This document shows, one piece after another, positions 1-9,770 of a stretch of DNA of 64,000 nt. The stretch is taken from assembly GCF_000340565.2 (NCBI RefSeq), contig NZ_CP007203.1:1475559-1539558 (forward strand), read 5' to 3'. Source of the stretch: Nodularia spumigena CCY9414 (GTDB lineage Bacteria; Cyanobacteriota; Cyanobacteriia; Cyanobacteriales; Nostocaceae). Position 1 is the stretch's first letter, and each line of letters opens with the position of its first letter. The notes under the pieces are model-generated. The model saw only the letters and a program-made list of their open reading frames with translations, was not told the origin of the DNA and searched no databases. The position numbers and the translations under genes were made by a program.

Positions 1-344
1 TGTTGTAATGCTAAATAGCGCCGAGGAATTCTGACTGTAACGCCTTTATCTCGCAGATAGTGTTGAATTTCACCACGAATATAGGGAATAGCAAAGGAGC
101 TGAAGGCGTGTCCCTTAGAGATCTCAAATTTTTCTATCGCCCGAATTAAGCCCAAATATCCAACTTGGACTAAATCATCATAATTTTCACGGCATTGATT
201 CATCCAATAGTGAGCTTCTTTTCTCACAAGTCCAAAATTTAGTTTTACCAGTTTGTTGCGAATAGTGTCTGAGCGAGATTGCTCATACTCTCGCAGTAAC
301 TGCCAAATTTCATTTTTGAGTTCGTTGCTGGCTGTAGTAGGCAT
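1..344 (-). CDS. sigF: RNA polymerase sigma factor SigF, N-terminal part (cut by window edge)
   Basis: This is the first 114 residues of a sigma-70 family factor. The start is the ATG at 344-342 and the gene runs off the left edge. The visible part contains sigma region 2, including the DDLVQVGYLGLIRAIEKF segment, followed by FSSFAIPYIRGEIQHYLRDK, which is the core-binding and -10-recognition region. The short N-terminus without region 1.1 and the wording of region 2 fit the group 3 SigF/SigB-SigF branch of cyanobacteria. In that group SigF is linked to motility and pilus genes. That role is known for the family and not visible here. Regions 3 and 4 lie outside the window. Confidence 0.85.
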   Translation of the reverse strand, partial: MPTTASNELKNEIWQLLREYEQSRSDTIRNKLVKLNFGLVRKEAHYWMNQCRENYDDLVQVGYLGLIRAIEKFEISKGHAFSSFAIPYIRGEIQHYLRDKGVTVRIPRRYLALQ

Positions 345-942
345 AGCACCACATTTATTTATTAAAATAAAAAGTGAATACCGGCTTAAAAAATCTGCGA
401 TTGTGAAATTTTACTCAAAAAAAGTTATTTGATTTTTTCGAGCAAAACATGGTGTAAATCACAATATTTGTGGTTAAACACCTGATGAAATTGACAATCG
501 AGCCAGATTCAAATAAGCGCAATTGGTATTTTTATCGTTATTTAGATTTGTTAATTACTGTAGATGGTAGGGCTACATATAGCCAAAATATATAATTATG
601 AGTTCATTTACAAACCGAAATTGTACTTAACTTTATTAATTACTTAATTTGTTATAAAGGTTGATTTCCATGATTTCACTAATTACGGGAAATGCCTTTC
701 TCAGTAAAAATACGACATTTTGTCAATAAAATTCATCAAAATTTTCAACCTATTAAGTAATTAATCTTAATTTTATGCAAGTAGCTGGGCGCGAAAATTG
801 ATAATTTTGTGATTGCTCCCCGCAGGGTATCGCTGTATCGCTCAGGGGAAAGCTCCGAAGATTGCGGAGCGTGACGGCTTGGGTGTGATGCTGGGTTCCA
901 TTTCGTTGCACTTTCTACGAGGCTTTGGCTTTCGGGATACGC
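345..942. other. Intergenic region between sigF and the psbO terminator
   Basis: About 600 bases with no convincing gene. The part near 345-480 is AT-rich and should hold the sigF promoter, but I could not pick one clear -35/-10 pair. The stretch at about 785-930 is GC-richer and carries short inverted pieces of the kind scattered in Nostocales intergenic DNA. Reading frames that run from here into psbO on the opposite strand look like shadows. Confidence 0.5.
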
Positions 943-986
943 AATAAAAAACCCATTTGCTTCAAGTACAAAGGAAACAAATGGGT
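943..986 (-). terminator. Rho-independent terminator of psbO
   Basis: On the minus strand ACCCATTTG is followed by a loop of about 18 bases, then CAAATGGGT and a run of T. The hairpin lies about 45 bases after the psbO stop codon and reads in the psbO direction. Confidence 0.8.
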
Positions 987-1032
987 CAAGTCTTGGGAGC
1001 CAGTTAATAATTACAGAATGATTCTAGGGAAT

Positions 1033-1869
1033 TTAGGCGCGATTTGGTTCAACCCGTGCATAAAACAGACCGCGAATCTTGACTTCTTTAGGTTCACCAG
1101 CACCCAAATCAGTATCAGATGGTTGTTCGCTCTCGAAAGTACCAGCAATTTCACCACTAACGCTATCTACCTTAGCGACTTGCAGAGAAATTGTGCCATC
1201 AAGAGTTTCAACGCGCTTAACATTAGCGCGGGTGAGTTCTTCGTCATCAGCTTGAGCAGGAAGAGCTACGGCATTATCATAGCCACTGACGACACCACGA
1301 CCTTTAGGATCTAGGAAAGAAGCACCACGGTAGGAGGGAACTTTGAAAGTACCTTCAAAGTCCGTAGAGGTGTTGATACTGGTCAAACCAGGTTGTGTTT
1401 GAGCTACTAAATCTTTGATGGTGAAGAGAAAAGGTACTGATTCACCACCAGGAAGTTTGACTGTGATGGCTTGGAAGTCCAGACCATCGGCTTCTAAAAA
1501 GGTCAGGCTATTATCTGGGTTAACTTTCAAGTCGCCTTGTACTTGGTCAATGGTGGAAGTGTATCTGGTCAACAATTTACCAGGCACAAACTCAGCTACT
1601 TGCCGTTTATTAGCAGGCTCTTCTTTGACAAAGAAATTGGTTGGTTCCAAACAGAGTTCTTTGATGGTATAAGACTGGCTTAATTCAATGGGAATGGAGC
1701 CACGACTAGTTTCTGTGAGTTGGGGGCATTTGTTAGCCAAGCCAGTGTTTCTAATTTGTTCGTAAGTCAGTAGGTCCCTACTATTAGAAGAAGTGGGAGC
1801 ATCACTGCAAGCAGTTAATAGTCCCAGGCATACAGCCAAGAATGCAACAATTAAAGCGCGATACCTCAT
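1033..1869 (-). CDS. psbO: Photosystem II manganese-stabilizing protein PsbO
   Basis: PsbO is the 33-kDa extrinsic subunit on the lumenal side of photosystem II that stabilises the Mn4CaO5 oxygen-evolving cluster. The protein has 278 residues from ATG 1869, which is preceded by a GAGG ribosome site. An in-frame TTG 18 bases upstream is less likely. The N-terminus is an export signal with a hydrophobic core ending in LLTAC, which looks like a lipobox. The mature part has the family segments LTYEQIRNTGLANKCP, ELCLEPTNFFVKEEP and SYRGASFLDPKGRG. The two cysteines of the conserved disulphide (in NKCPQL and KELCLE) are present. It is monocistronic, with a clear terminator downstream. Confidence 0.97.
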   Translation of the reverse strand: MRYRALIVAFLAVCLGLLTACSDAPTSSNSRDLLTYEQIRNTGLANKCPQLTETSRGSIPIELSQSYTIKELCLEPTNFFVKEEPANKRQVAEFVPGKLLTRYTSTIDQVQGDLKVNPDNSLTFLEADGLDFQAITVKLPGGESVPFLFTIKDLVAQTQPGLTSINTSTDFEGTFKVPSYRGASFLDPKGRGVVSGYDNAVALPAQADDEELTRANVKRVETLDGTISLQVAKVDSVSGEIAGTFESEQPSDTDLGAGEPKEVKIRGLFYARVEPNRA

Positions 1870-2321
1870 GGTCAACCTCAATTTCAAAAATTAATATCTA
1901 AGTTGTAAAACTAATGCCTATGGCATTTTCGGTGTTGCCCAAATGTTTCTGTATTATGTTATGTGTTGCCACTAGATACAAATACAGTCCATTGCTTTAT
2001 GGGGAAATTAGCCAGATCATACGATTTTTTTTCACTCAAGATCAAAGCTCTCTAGTCTCATCCCAAAATACCTGATTGCATTTAGCTCTGTTGGAGGCTG
2101 TGCTAGACGTGATTACTGCCTTTTACAATCGGTTATGGTTGCCTGTGTCAAGAAAACCAGCTTGGAGCTAAAACCCTTGCCAGAAGTGACTTATAGCTTC
2201 TAAAGATTTGTTATGATCTCCTCTATTTCTGTCTTTATGCCCTGGAAAATTTGTGATAACGAATAAAAATCAAAAATCTTCGGTAAATTTGAGTAGGCCT
2301 CATTTACACGGAGATAGTTGC
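1870..2321. promoter_or_regulatory. Divergent upstream region of psbO and the 2322 gene
   Basis: This 450-base gap lies between two divergently transcribed genes and must carry both promoters. It has no coding pattern. The 20 bases before 2322 include a GGAGA ribosome site. No operator or riboswitch structure was recognised. Confidence 0.5.
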
Positions 2322-2687
2322 ATGAGCAACCGCGAAAAATTGGAATCAGTGAAGTTATCGGCACAACTGCAAGCGATCGCCACGGCAGTGCATGATGTAG
2401 CTAGGGTTTCTCAAGGAGATGCGATCGCTCTTTTGAGCTTGCTGCGGCATTTAGAACAGTTACATCGAGATATCCGGGATAGTGCTTTTCAAGAGAGTTT
2501 GCCGGATAACCGCCAGAAACTCTACTCTTTACTCAAAGATATTGAGGCTGAAGGCGGCTGGCCTTACATTGAGCGCATGAGACTGAAAGCGTTTTTAGCA
2601 ACTTTGCCACCAGCTGCAATGGAGAATTATAGTGAGCAGGAAAATAGTGATGATGCGTTGGAGAGCGATCGCTCCTTGAGTTGGTAA
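2322..2687 (+). CDS. Conserved cyanobacterial protein of unknown function
   Basis: A 121-residue soluble, mostly helical protein. I chose ATG 2322 (MSNREKLES) because GGAGA sits 8-9 bases upstream; the same frame stays open to 2253 but that part looks non-coding. The centre is rich in leucine and charged residues (ALLSLLRHLEQLHRDIRDSA) and is followed by LYSLLKDIEAEGGWPYIERM. I recognise it as a protein type found in Nostocales but know no function. It has no membrane segment, signal peptide or metal motif. Two HIP1 octamers lie inside the gene. Confidence 0.7.
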   Translation: MSNREKLESVKLSAQLQAIATAVHDVARVSQGDAIALLSLLRHLEQLHRDIRDSAFQESLPDNRQKLYSLLKDIEAEGGWPYIERMRLKAFLATLPPAAMENYSEQENSDDALESDRSLSW

Positions 2688-2766
2688 GCTGAATCATAAA
2701 AATTGATCGCTCTTCACAACTCTTAACTCATAAATCTTAAATTTAGCGCCTGTGGCTAATACCAAT

Positions 2767-2999
2767 TTATGCAATCACCAACAACCAGGTAGTCAAAATG
2801 TAGATTCCACCAAATGATCCTTTGGTCATCACTAGCCGATACCAGTGTTTGACCATGAGGGCTAATGGGAACTCCAAAGTTTGACTGTGCTGTCCCACCG
2901 CCAGTAATTCACCATTTGGATGGAAACTAACAGCATTGATGCGATCGCTGTATACCTAACAGAAGTGTTTTAACAACGTCCCACCCTGTCGTCACAACC
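2767..2999 (-). pseudogene. Decayed WD40-repeat gene fragment
   Basis: On the minus strand the frame ending in a stop at 2769-2767 reads INAVSFHPNGELLAVG, which is a textbook WD40 repeat start. Just upstream, in another frame, WDVVKTLL reads like the end of the previous blade. A frameshift therefore separates two pieces of one WD40 domain. There is no usable start and no other blade nearby, so this is a relic of a larger beta-propeller gene. The rest of the gap from 2688 to 3456 shows no gene. Confidence 0.6.
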
Positions 3000-3456
3000 T
3001 CACTGTATTGTCTCAAAGGTAAAAGCTCATCGCCAGTGATGAGAAATGGAAATATCTACGCTGCCAGTTGAAAATCTGTTTAAATACAAAAAATACCTCG
3101 CCAGTAATGTAGACGCATAATTAGCCCACAATTTGCCTCTCCCGGATGTCAGAACCAATAGACCAGTTGCTAATAGTACAGATTGTGTTATCTTGGTCGA
3201 TAATTTTTTGGGGAGATTTTGACCAAATAGTAATAGCTATTACCTGCGAAAAAGGTTACATTCGGTTTAAACTAAACACTGCAAACTTCAATAGGAAAAA
3301 TTACTAGTATTTATAGTACCTAAATACTGGTGTGGTTCATGTAAGATGTGAAAAAAATCTGGAGGAGAAAGATTAATAGATATTGATAGGTTAATTAACC
3401 AAGATTTATGATCCGAACCTAACCAATAATTTGACTGCAACCAGAAAGAGGTTTGA

Positions 3457-4278
3457 ATGGCTGGCATAGTATCAGTTTCCCAAAAGGATTTAGCCCAGCG
3501 CCGTCAAAAAATACGTCGGCAACGGCAGATAAAAATAATTCAGGCTCTTTGGCGAACTGCTGCCATTAGTGGTCTAGCTGGTGGTTTGCTGTGGGTAGCA
3601 CTCCAGCCGATATGGGTGCTAAATGCTCCCAAGCAAATTGAGATGAAATCAGGTGATCAATTACTATCGGAAGCCACGATTGAGTCATTACTGGTGATAT
3701 CCTATCCTCAGTCTTTATGGCGGATTCAACCGCAGGCGATCGCCAACTCTTTAAAGCAACAACCCACTATTGCACAAGCAACTGTGAATCGCCGCCTTTT
3801 TCCTCCGGGATTAAACATCAAAATAGAGGAAAGAGTCCCCGTGGCCATAGCTCAGAGTCCAAAAAAACAGTCACCTGCGGGCTTATTAGATGCTAGTGGG
3901 GTTTTGATACCCTTAGAAAAATACAAATTAGTCAATCCCAACATTAAACTGCCAATTCTCAGAGTTATTGGTTCACCAGAACAATATCGCTCCTCTTGGA
4001 GTCAAATTTATGCAGCATTAAGTCAAAGCCCCGTGAAAATAATGGAGATTGATTGCCAAGATCCCACAAATCTAATTTTGAAGACAGAACTAGGAAATGT
4101 ACATCTTGGTGCTTTTAGTCCTCAGTTAACCGAACAAATCAAAGTCCTCGCCCAAATGCGTTCTTTATCTGCCAAAATGGATTTTAGTCAAATAAAGTAC
4201 ATTGATTTGAAAAATCCGGCATCTCCTTTAGTACATTTGAACCAAACAAACAAAAAGCCTAACTCCCAAAATTCCTAA
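3457..4278 (+). CDS. ftsQ: Cell division protein FtsQ
   Basis: FtsQ is a single-pass inner-membrane divisome protein that links early and late division proteins. The protein has 273 residues: a basic cytoplasmic N-terminus (about 1-35), one membrane helix (about 37-56), a POTRA domain (about 60-130, with SLWRIQPQAIANSLKQQP and RRLFPPGLNIKIEERVPVA), then the beta domain. Its length fits the cyanobacterial family. It lies about 390 bases upstream of ftsZ on the same strand, the conserved cyanobacterial order. A GAGG site lies 5 bases before the ATG. Confidence 0.93.
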   Translation: MAGIVSVSQKDLAQRRQKIRRQRQIKIIQALWRTAAISGLAGGLLWVALQPIWVLNAPKQIEMKSGDQLLSEATIESLLVISYPQSLWRIQPQAIANSLKQQPTIAQATVNRRLFPPGLNIKIEERVPVAIAQSPKKQSPAGLLDASGVLIPLEKYKLVNPNIKLPILRVIGSPEQYRSSWSQIYAALSQSPVKIMEIDCQDPTNLILKTELGNVHLGAFSPQLTEQIKVLAQMRSLSAKMDFSQIKYIDLKNPASPLVHLNQTNKKPNSQNS

Positions 4279-4670
4279 AAACATCTGCTAATCTAAAGCA
4301 TTAACAAGAAATAATGGAGGGCATTATGTGCTAAGTCGGCAACATAGTAGTGAAAATATTAATATTTCCTTGAAGTTATACAGATCAATTTTAAGTAAAT
4401 CTAGGTATACTTCTGTAAAATTAGTTGTGCTATGACCTCCGGCACAGCGCTCCTAGGCTGATCCCATAGCCAACTTTCGCACTCACTATCTAATTAAGGT
4501 TGGGAGTCGTGATAACAATAAAGAACAGTGCCATATATTTTTTGGGCAGTGTCAAACTATAGTTGACTCTTAGATCAGAAACCTCATGTCTCAAACCAGG
4601 GGCTTCCTCGACGCGGAGGTTCTGGTGAATAACACCTGAAAAAGTCGTTTATCTACCTTTCACAAATCCA
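4279..4670. promoter_or_regulatory. ftsQ-ftsZ spacer, likely ftsZ promoter region
   Basis: This spacer of about 390 bases contains no gene. In related strains ftsZ is transcribed from its own promoters, which would fall here. I see a short CCTC/GAGG dyad around 4605-4620 but no recognisable ribosome site directly before the ftsZ ATG. Confidence 0.45.
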
Positions 4671-5954
4671 ATGACACTTGATAATAAGCAAGGGCTTACC
4701 TATAAAAATTCCCCATCTGTGGGACAGCAGGGGTTTCCGCTAGCAGTTAACTCGACTAACCCCTTTAACAACTCTGGGCTGAACTTTGGACAAAATCATG
4801 ACAGTAAAAAGATGTCTACGGAAAATAGTCGTATTGGTGAGATTGTTCCGGGTCGGGTTGCCAACATCAAAGTAATTGGTGTGGGTGGTGGAGGTGGAAA
4901 TGCGGTTAACCGCATGATTGAGTCTGATGTTTCAGGAGTAGAGTTTTGGTCAATCAACACTGATGCTCAAGCTTTGACTTTGGCAGGTGCGCCGAGTCGA
5001 TTGCAAATTGGACAGAAACTCACACGAGGTTTAGGCGCAGGTGGTAATCCTGCCATTGGTCAAAAGGCAGCTGAAGAATCACGAGACGAAATTGCTACGG
5101 CTTTAGAAGGTGCTGACTTAGTATTTATCACTGCTGGGATGGGAGGCGGTACGGGGACAGGTGCAGCGCCGATTGTGGCAGAAGTCGCAAAAGAAATGGG
5201 CGCTCTGACTGTGGGTGTTGTTACACGTCCATTTGTTTTTGAAGGTCGCCGCCGCACTAGCCAAGCCGAACAAGGTATTGAAGGGTTAAAAAGTCGAGTA
5301 GATACGCTGATTATTATCCCCAACAATAAGTTGCTGGAGGTCATACCAGAGCAAACGCCTGTACAAGAAGCTTTTCGCTATGCAGATGATGTGTTGCGTC
5401 AAGGTGTCCAAGGTATTTCCGATATTATTACCATCCCCGGCTTGGTAAATGTTGACTTTGCTGATGTCAGAGCCGTGATGGCAGATGCTGGATCGGCATT
5501 GATGGGGATAGGAGTCAGTTCCGGGAAATCAAGAGCGAGAGAAGCGGCGATCGCGGCTATTTCTTCGCCGTTATTAGAATGTTCTATTGAAGGAGCTAGA
5601 GGAGTTGTATTTAATATTACTGGTGGCAGTGATCTCACATTACATGAGGTGAATGCTGCTGCTGAAGCAATATACGAAGTTGTTGATCCCAATGCCAATA
5701 TTATTTTTGGGGCGGTAATTGATGACAGGCTCCAAGGTGAGGTGAGAATTACTGTAATTGCTACTGGGTTTACTGGTGAAATACAAGCACCACCAACCCA
5801 AAATGTGACTAATGCGAGAGTAGCACCTACTCCCAAACGGTCAACGCCACAGCCACAAGCAGTTAATCCCCCCACACCAGTTGCGGAACCTAAAGAAAAA
5901 ACGGGATTGGATATTCCAGACTTTCTGCGAAATCGCCGGACACCAAGAAATTAA
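4671..5954 (+). CDS. ftsZ: Cell division GTPase FtsZ
   Basis: FtsZ is the tubulin homologue that polymerises into the Z-ring at midcell. The protein has 427 residues. An N-terminal extension of about 65 residues before [20 protein letters not shown] is typical of Nostocales. The GTP-binding signature [10 protein letters not shown] lies near residue 158. The T7 loop ([11 protein letters not shown]) supplies the catalytic aspartate. A variable proline-rich linker is followed by the C-terminal peptide [11 protein letters not shown] that binds membrane anchors. It follows ftsQ. All key residues are present. Confidence 0.98.
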   Translation: MTLDNKQGLTYKNSPSVGQQGFPLAVNSTNPFNNSGLNFGQNHDSKKMSTENSRIGEIVPGRVANIKVIGVGGGGGNAVNRMIESDVSGVEFWSINTDAQALTLAGAPSRLQIGQKLTRGLGAGGNPAIGQKAAEESRDEIATALEGADLVFITAGMGGGTGTGAAPIVAEVAKEMGALTVGVVTRPFVFEGRRRTSQAEQGIEGLKSRVDTLIIIPNNKLLEVIPEQTPVQEAFRYADDVLRQGVQGISDIITIPGLVNVDFADVRAVMADAGSALMGIGVSSGKSRAREAAIAAISSPLLECSIEGARGVVFNITGGSDLTLHEVNAAAEAIYEVVDPNANIIFGAVIDDRLQGEVRITVIATGFTGEIQAPPTQNVTNARVAPTPKRSTPQPQAVNPPTPVAEPKEKTGLDIPDFLRNRRTPRN

Positions 5955-6251
5955 TTGATTGGGGATTGAAGTTGTAGATCAAATTTGCAGTTTCAGGTTG
6001 GGCTGAACGCTGCATAAAATCTAGTCGTTTCAGTTTCACCAAGGTCAGGGGTCAGTAATATCATTGCTATCCCCAAACCAAAACATTGGTGTTCCAATTT
6101 GTCAACCCTATCCACAAATCAAATTAACTTGGGCAGGAGTCCACTGACTCAGATATATCAATTTGTCTGGGAAATCAAAGAGAAAAGAGGTGTTTGCAGG
6201 ATGCCATCGCTGTTTTTTAACAAATCTGACAAAAAAACACCAGGGTATCAA

Positions 6252-6349
6252 CTATAGCAACCACCAAGGACGTTAGGACATAAACTGATCATAAAAGTTA
6301 GACACCGAAAGGTTTTACCCCACTCCCCACTCCCCACTCCCCAGCTATA
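6252..6349. repeat. Short dispersed element, TATAGC...GCTATA ends, copy 1
   Basis: About 98 bases that recur with few changes at 51561-51655. The ends are inverted (TATAGC and GCTATA). The right half holds a heptamer run CCCCACT, with three full units here and fewer in the other copy. No reading frame. It looks like a MITE-sized non-coding mobile element. Confidence 0.7.
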
Positions 6350-6366
6350 AATTTAGACAAATTATG

Positions 6367-7335
6367 CTAGTTTTTTAAAGTTTGCGAAATCCATGAAATC
6401 ACCTGTTCGCCTAAGCGAGTACCATCTAGTCGGTCAATTTCACGAATCCCGGTAGGACTAGTGACGTTGACTTCAGTCAGATAACCGCCGATGACATCAA
6501 TACCCACAAAAATTAAACCATCTTGACGTAAAGTTGCGGCTATTTCGGTACAGATTTCATATTCTCTGGGGGTGATTGTAGTTTGAGCAACAGTACCACC
6601 AGCCGCCATATTATTACGAAAATCACTACCGCTAGAAAGGCGATTGAGCGCACCAATTGGTTCTCCATTCAGGAGGATAATTCGCTTGTCTCCTTCTTTA
6701 GCTTTTGGTAAATAAGTTTGCACCATGACTGGTAATCGACCACGCAGTGTACTGAGTTCCACTATCGAGTTAAAATTGCGATCGCCTGCTTGTAAAAATA
6801 AAATCCCTTCCCCAGCTTTATTCCCCAGTGGCTTGATAATTGCTTCTCCTTTAGCTGCCAAAAATTGCCTAATTAAATGCTGATCTGCACTGACAATAGT
6901 TTCTGGAATTGCATTGGTAAACTGAAGGGCATACATTTTTTCATTTGCCCCCCGGATACCACGAGGACTGTTAATGAGTAGAGTTTTGTTGTGGTCAATG
7001 TAGTCTAGAACGTAGGTGGCGTAGAGGTAAGAATCATTGACTGGTGGATCTGTCCGCATAAACACAGCATCCATTGCTTCTAGGGAGGTAAAGCTGGGAG
7101 CGCTCAATTTATACCAAGGATTTGCCGCTATCCAGCCTCCCTCCACTAACTGCACTGGAGCGAGTTCAACCTGCTGCAAAATAGCCCAAGCTTTGCTATC
7201 TACTACACTCAGCAGATTCGCCTGAGTTACCCAAATTTCATGTCCTAAAATTTGTGCTGCTTCCATCAGAGCAACGCTAGTATCATGACACGGGTCAAGT
7301 TGATGGATGGGATCAATAATAAAAGCCAGTTTCAC
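6367..7335 (-). CDS. gshB: Glutathione synthetase
   Basis: GshB joins gamma-glutamylcysteine and glycine with ATP to make glutathione in the cytosol. The protein has 322 residues. I chose GTG 7335, giving the family start (M)KLAFIIDPIHQLDP, preceded by GAGG; another in-frame GTG lies 18 bases upstream. The prokaryotic GSH synthetase N-domain is followed by an ATP-grasp domain with IIKPLGNKAGEGI and the metal/ATP ligand segment FVGIDVIGGYLTEVNVTSP. It lies about 100 bases downstream of grxC on the same strand. Pairing with a glutaredoxin fits a shared thiol-redox operon. Confidence 0.95.
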   Translation of the reverse strand: MKLAFIIDPIHQLDPCHDTSVALMEAAQILGHEIWVTQANLLSVVDSKAWAILQQVELAPVQLVEGGWIAANPWYKLSAPSFTSLEAMDAVFMRTDPPVNDSYLYATYVLDYIDHNKTLLINSPRGIRGANEKMYALQFTNAIPETIVSADQHLIRQFLAAKGEAIIKPLGNKAGEGILFLQAGDRNFNSIVELSTLRGRLPVMVQTYLPKAKEGDKRIILLNGEPIGALNRLSSGSDFRNNMAAGGTVAQTTITPREYEICTEIAATLRQDGLIFVGIDVIGGYLTEVNVTSPTGIREIDRLDGTRLGEQVISWISQTLKN

Positions 7336-7438
7336 GCCGTTTGCCTCAATCACCGGGAATCTCTTCTTAGATTATCCCCTGATGATTAGACTTCACAATT
7401 GCGGCTGTGAAAAAAAGCCCATTTTCAAATATGTCACG

Positions 7439-7705
7439 CTATGCACCAGAAGCTAGTAATTCATCCAGCTTGCCTTGACTTTCTAAAGCGTGCATATCAT
7501 CACAACCACCAACATGGTAATCATTAATAAAAATTTGCGGTAGTGAGCGTCTCCCGTTAGCTCTTTCGGACATTTTAGCCCGTTCCGCTTCATCTCCATC
7601 AATACAATATTCGGTAAAATCAACGCCTTTCTTCTTCAACAAACTTTTAGCACGGATGCAAAAGGGGCAAGTACTCCAAGTGTAAATTTCAACGTTGGCA
7701 GCCAT
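7439..7705 (-). CDS. grxC: Glutaredoxin 3
   Basis: A small thiol-disulphide oxidoreductase that uses glutathione. The 88 residues carry the dithiol active site CPFC at about residues 14-17, the cis-proline region RRSLPQIFIND, and the GGCDD glutathione-binding motif near residue 67. The ATG has GAGGAC just upstream. It is the first gene of a likely two-gene unit with gshB, the enzyme that makes its reductant. Confidence 0.95.
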   Translation of the reverse strand: MAANVEIYTWSTCPFCIRAKSLLKKKGVDFTEYCIDGDEAERAKMSERANGRRSLPQIFINDYHVGGCDDMHALESQGKLDELLASGA

Positions 7706-7838
7706 AATGTCCTCAATTAGATTTAATACTTTTTAATTTTAGTGGCTGTAACCGCGCTCTGATTAACAAAAAAGCGGAGCCTGTTCATCAAATATGACGA
7801 GATTAGCACCGCGTTCTGTTTAAGCGCCAGCCATAAAA

Positions 7839-9590
7839 TTAACGAGCATCAACAACATATTGAATCAGTTTGGTCAGACGTTGGCGTAAGGTTTCTAATC
7901 CTAATCGCTGACTGGCGGAAATAAACACAGCCAGGGGAAACTCTTCTTGAGCTATAGCCAGTGTGGCGCTATCTACTTGGTCAATTTTGTTGAAAATCAC
8001 CAGTGCAGGGCCGGGAGTTACTGGCATTTGTGCCAAAATTTCCCTGACTGAGCGAATATGGCTCAACCAAGCCGGATGAGATAAATCAACCAAATGCAGT
8101 AAAGCATCGGCTTCTGTGACTTCCTCTAAGGTGGCGCGAAAGGCATCCATTAGGGAAGCGGGCAGTTCGTGTATAAAACCTACTGTATCTGTGAGTAGAA
8201 TCTCTTGAGTTCCACCAGTGTCCCCATCAGCAATGACTAAGCGGCGAGTGGTGGGGTCAAGAGTAGCAAATAACTGGTCGGCGGTATAAACTTCGGCATT
8301 GGTGAGAGCATTTAACAAAGTGGACTTACCCGCGTTAGTATAGCCAACCAAAGCCACAGAGGGAACTTCCTGATTTTGCCGTCGCAGGCGTAACCTTGAA
8401 CGATGCGCCTGTAACTGGTTTACTTCTTGTTGCAGTCGGGAAATGCGTTTTTGAATCGCCCGGCGTTCTGTTTCCAGTTTAGTTTCACCAGGGCCACGAG
8501 TCCCAATACCACCACCTAACCGCGACATTGCCAGACCTCTGCCACTAAGTCGCGGCATCATATATCCTAACTGTGCGAGTTCTACCTGCAATTTACCAGC
8601 ACGGGACTGAGCGCGTTGGGCAAAGATATCTAAAATTACTTCGGTGCGGTCAACTACCCGGACACCAATTTTTCTTTCCAAGTTACGGACTTGGGCGGGT
8701 GAGAGGTCGCGGTCAAAGACAACGAGATTAGCTCCCAGGGTTTGGGCGGTGAGGGCGATTTCTTCAACCTTACCTTCACCAACTACGGTCTGCGGATGAA
8801 TGCGCGATCGCTTTTGTTGTACTGTCTGCAATACCTCTCCGCCAGCCGTATCCACCAACCGGGCTAATTCCAATATGGTGTCCTGGAATCGTTGGGGAGT
8901 GGTTTTATCGGTAATTAGTCCCACAAGTAGCACCCGATCATGGTCAGCATCTACTTCCTGGGCGACAAAATCCCGTTGAAATTCTGCTTCCAGACCTTCC
9001 ACCAACTCGATAAAGTCATGCTCTGATAGCATATCTAAACTCATAGGCGGCGATACGCTAGAGTATAGGGCTGTGTCTTGCGCCAGGGACTTCTCATCGC
9101 TGATTACCAATTGCGGAGTTGATACGAGGTGTTTGGTACTTGATACTAGGTGAGCCAAATAAGTTTCTTTGACATACCCAGTGGAACCACCACCACGCTT
9201 TGTAAATCCTGTGCCGGTGATATTTATCACTGCCAAAGCATCTAAACGTTGCAACGCCATCGCAGTCAGTGCCGATTCATTGGGCGGTTCTGGCTTGAGA
9301 TGGGTAGCTATACAACGAATACCGCTCAGACGTTCTGCACCGTAACGGGGCAGCTCTAGCGGTGGTATTTGCGTTTGACGTGGTGTACCTACCCCTACAC
9401 GCATCACTTGTCCGCGACGGTTGAGGTAGGCACATATCGGCTGATTGATTTCTGTGCTAATTGCTGCCAGACGCTGGGAGAACTCAGGCGTGGTGATGCG
9501 ATCGCCTGGGATGCGCTGGTGGTACAGTCGCTGTAGTTGTTTCAGCTGACTGGCTTTTAGTCCTTGGAGATTGCCAACAATAGTTTCTAT
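7839..9590 (-). CDS. hflX: Ribosome-associated GTPase HflX, no standard start codon
   Basis: HflX is a GTPase that binds the large ribosomal subunit and can split stalled ribosomes. Features in order: the HflX N-terminal domain with the glycine-rich GLAMSRLGGGIGTRGPGETKLE loop split by short helices, then G1 GYTNAGKS, the G3 region DTVGF and NKID (G4). The first ATG in frame is at 9407, but the frame continues upstream for about 61 more codons reading TIVGNLQGLKASQLKQLQRL and onward, which I recognise as the normal HflX N-terminus of cyanobacteria. The frame closes at a TAA (9599-9597). In between there is no ATG, GTG or TTG; the position of the expected methionine holds ATA (9590-9588), with ATT at 9581. 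The real start is therefore uncertain: ATA or ATT, or a shortened protein from 9407. Confidence 0.85.
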   Translation of the reverse strand: METIVGNLQGLKASQLKQLQRLYHQRIPGDRITTPEFSQRLAAISTEINQPICAYLNRRGQVMRVGVGTPRQTQIPPLELPRYGAERLSGIRCIATHLKPEPPNESALTAMALQRLDALAVINITGTGFTKRGGGSTGYVKETYLAHLVSSTKHLVSTPQLVISDEKSLAQDTALYSSVSPPMSLDMLSEHDFIELVEGLEAEFQRDFVAQEVDADHDRVLLVGLITDKTTPQRFQDTILELARLVDTAGGEVLQTVQQKRSRIHPQTVVGEGKVEEIALTAQTLGANLVVFDRDLSPAQVRNLERKIGVRVVDRTEVILDIFAQRAQSRAGKLQVELAQLGYMMPRLSGRGLAMSRLGGGIGTRGPGETKLETERRAIQKRISRLQQEVNQLQAHRSRLRLRRQNQEVPSVALVGYTNAGKSTLLNALTNAEVYTADQLFATLDPTTRRLVIADGDTGGTQEILLTDTVGFIHELPASLMDAFRATLEEVTEADALLHLVDLSHPAWLSHIRSVREILAQMPVTPGPALVIFNKIDQVDSATLAIAQEEFPLAVFISASQRLGLETLRQRLTKLIQYVVDAR

Positions 9591-9717
9591 AGGCGTTTAT
9601 GACCAGTAAATGGCCCCCCGAATTCTTACTTATGTCTATTTTACAACAGGGTTTTGTCTGCAAGCTCTTTCTTTTGGAGGAAGCATTCTGTATTTTTGGG
9701 GAAATTGTAACTTCAGA

Positions 9718-9770
9718 ACCCTCAGACTCGAAGTCTGGGGCTACACAGACAAAGCCTGCCTACGCAGGCT
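9718..9770. repeat. Two adjacent hairpins between UPF0175 gene and hflX
   Basis: CAGACT-cga-AGTCTG (9723-9737) is followed by AGCCTGC-ctac-GCAGGCT (9753-9770). The second hairpin overlaps the last bases of the UPF0175 gene. This hairpin pair resembles a dispersed Nostocales intergenic repeat; related AACCCGC/GCGGGTT structures occur at 60880-60900. It may also act as a terminator, although there is no T run. Confidence 0.55.

Noticed and set aside
925..1314. Open frame opposite psbO
   Set aside because: It lies antisense to psbO and its terminator, with no ribosome site or family resemblance.
5060..5875. Two long frames antisense to ftsZ
   Set aside because: Low-complexity Ala/Ser/Thr/Val peptides typical of the complement of a conserved gene; no start signals.
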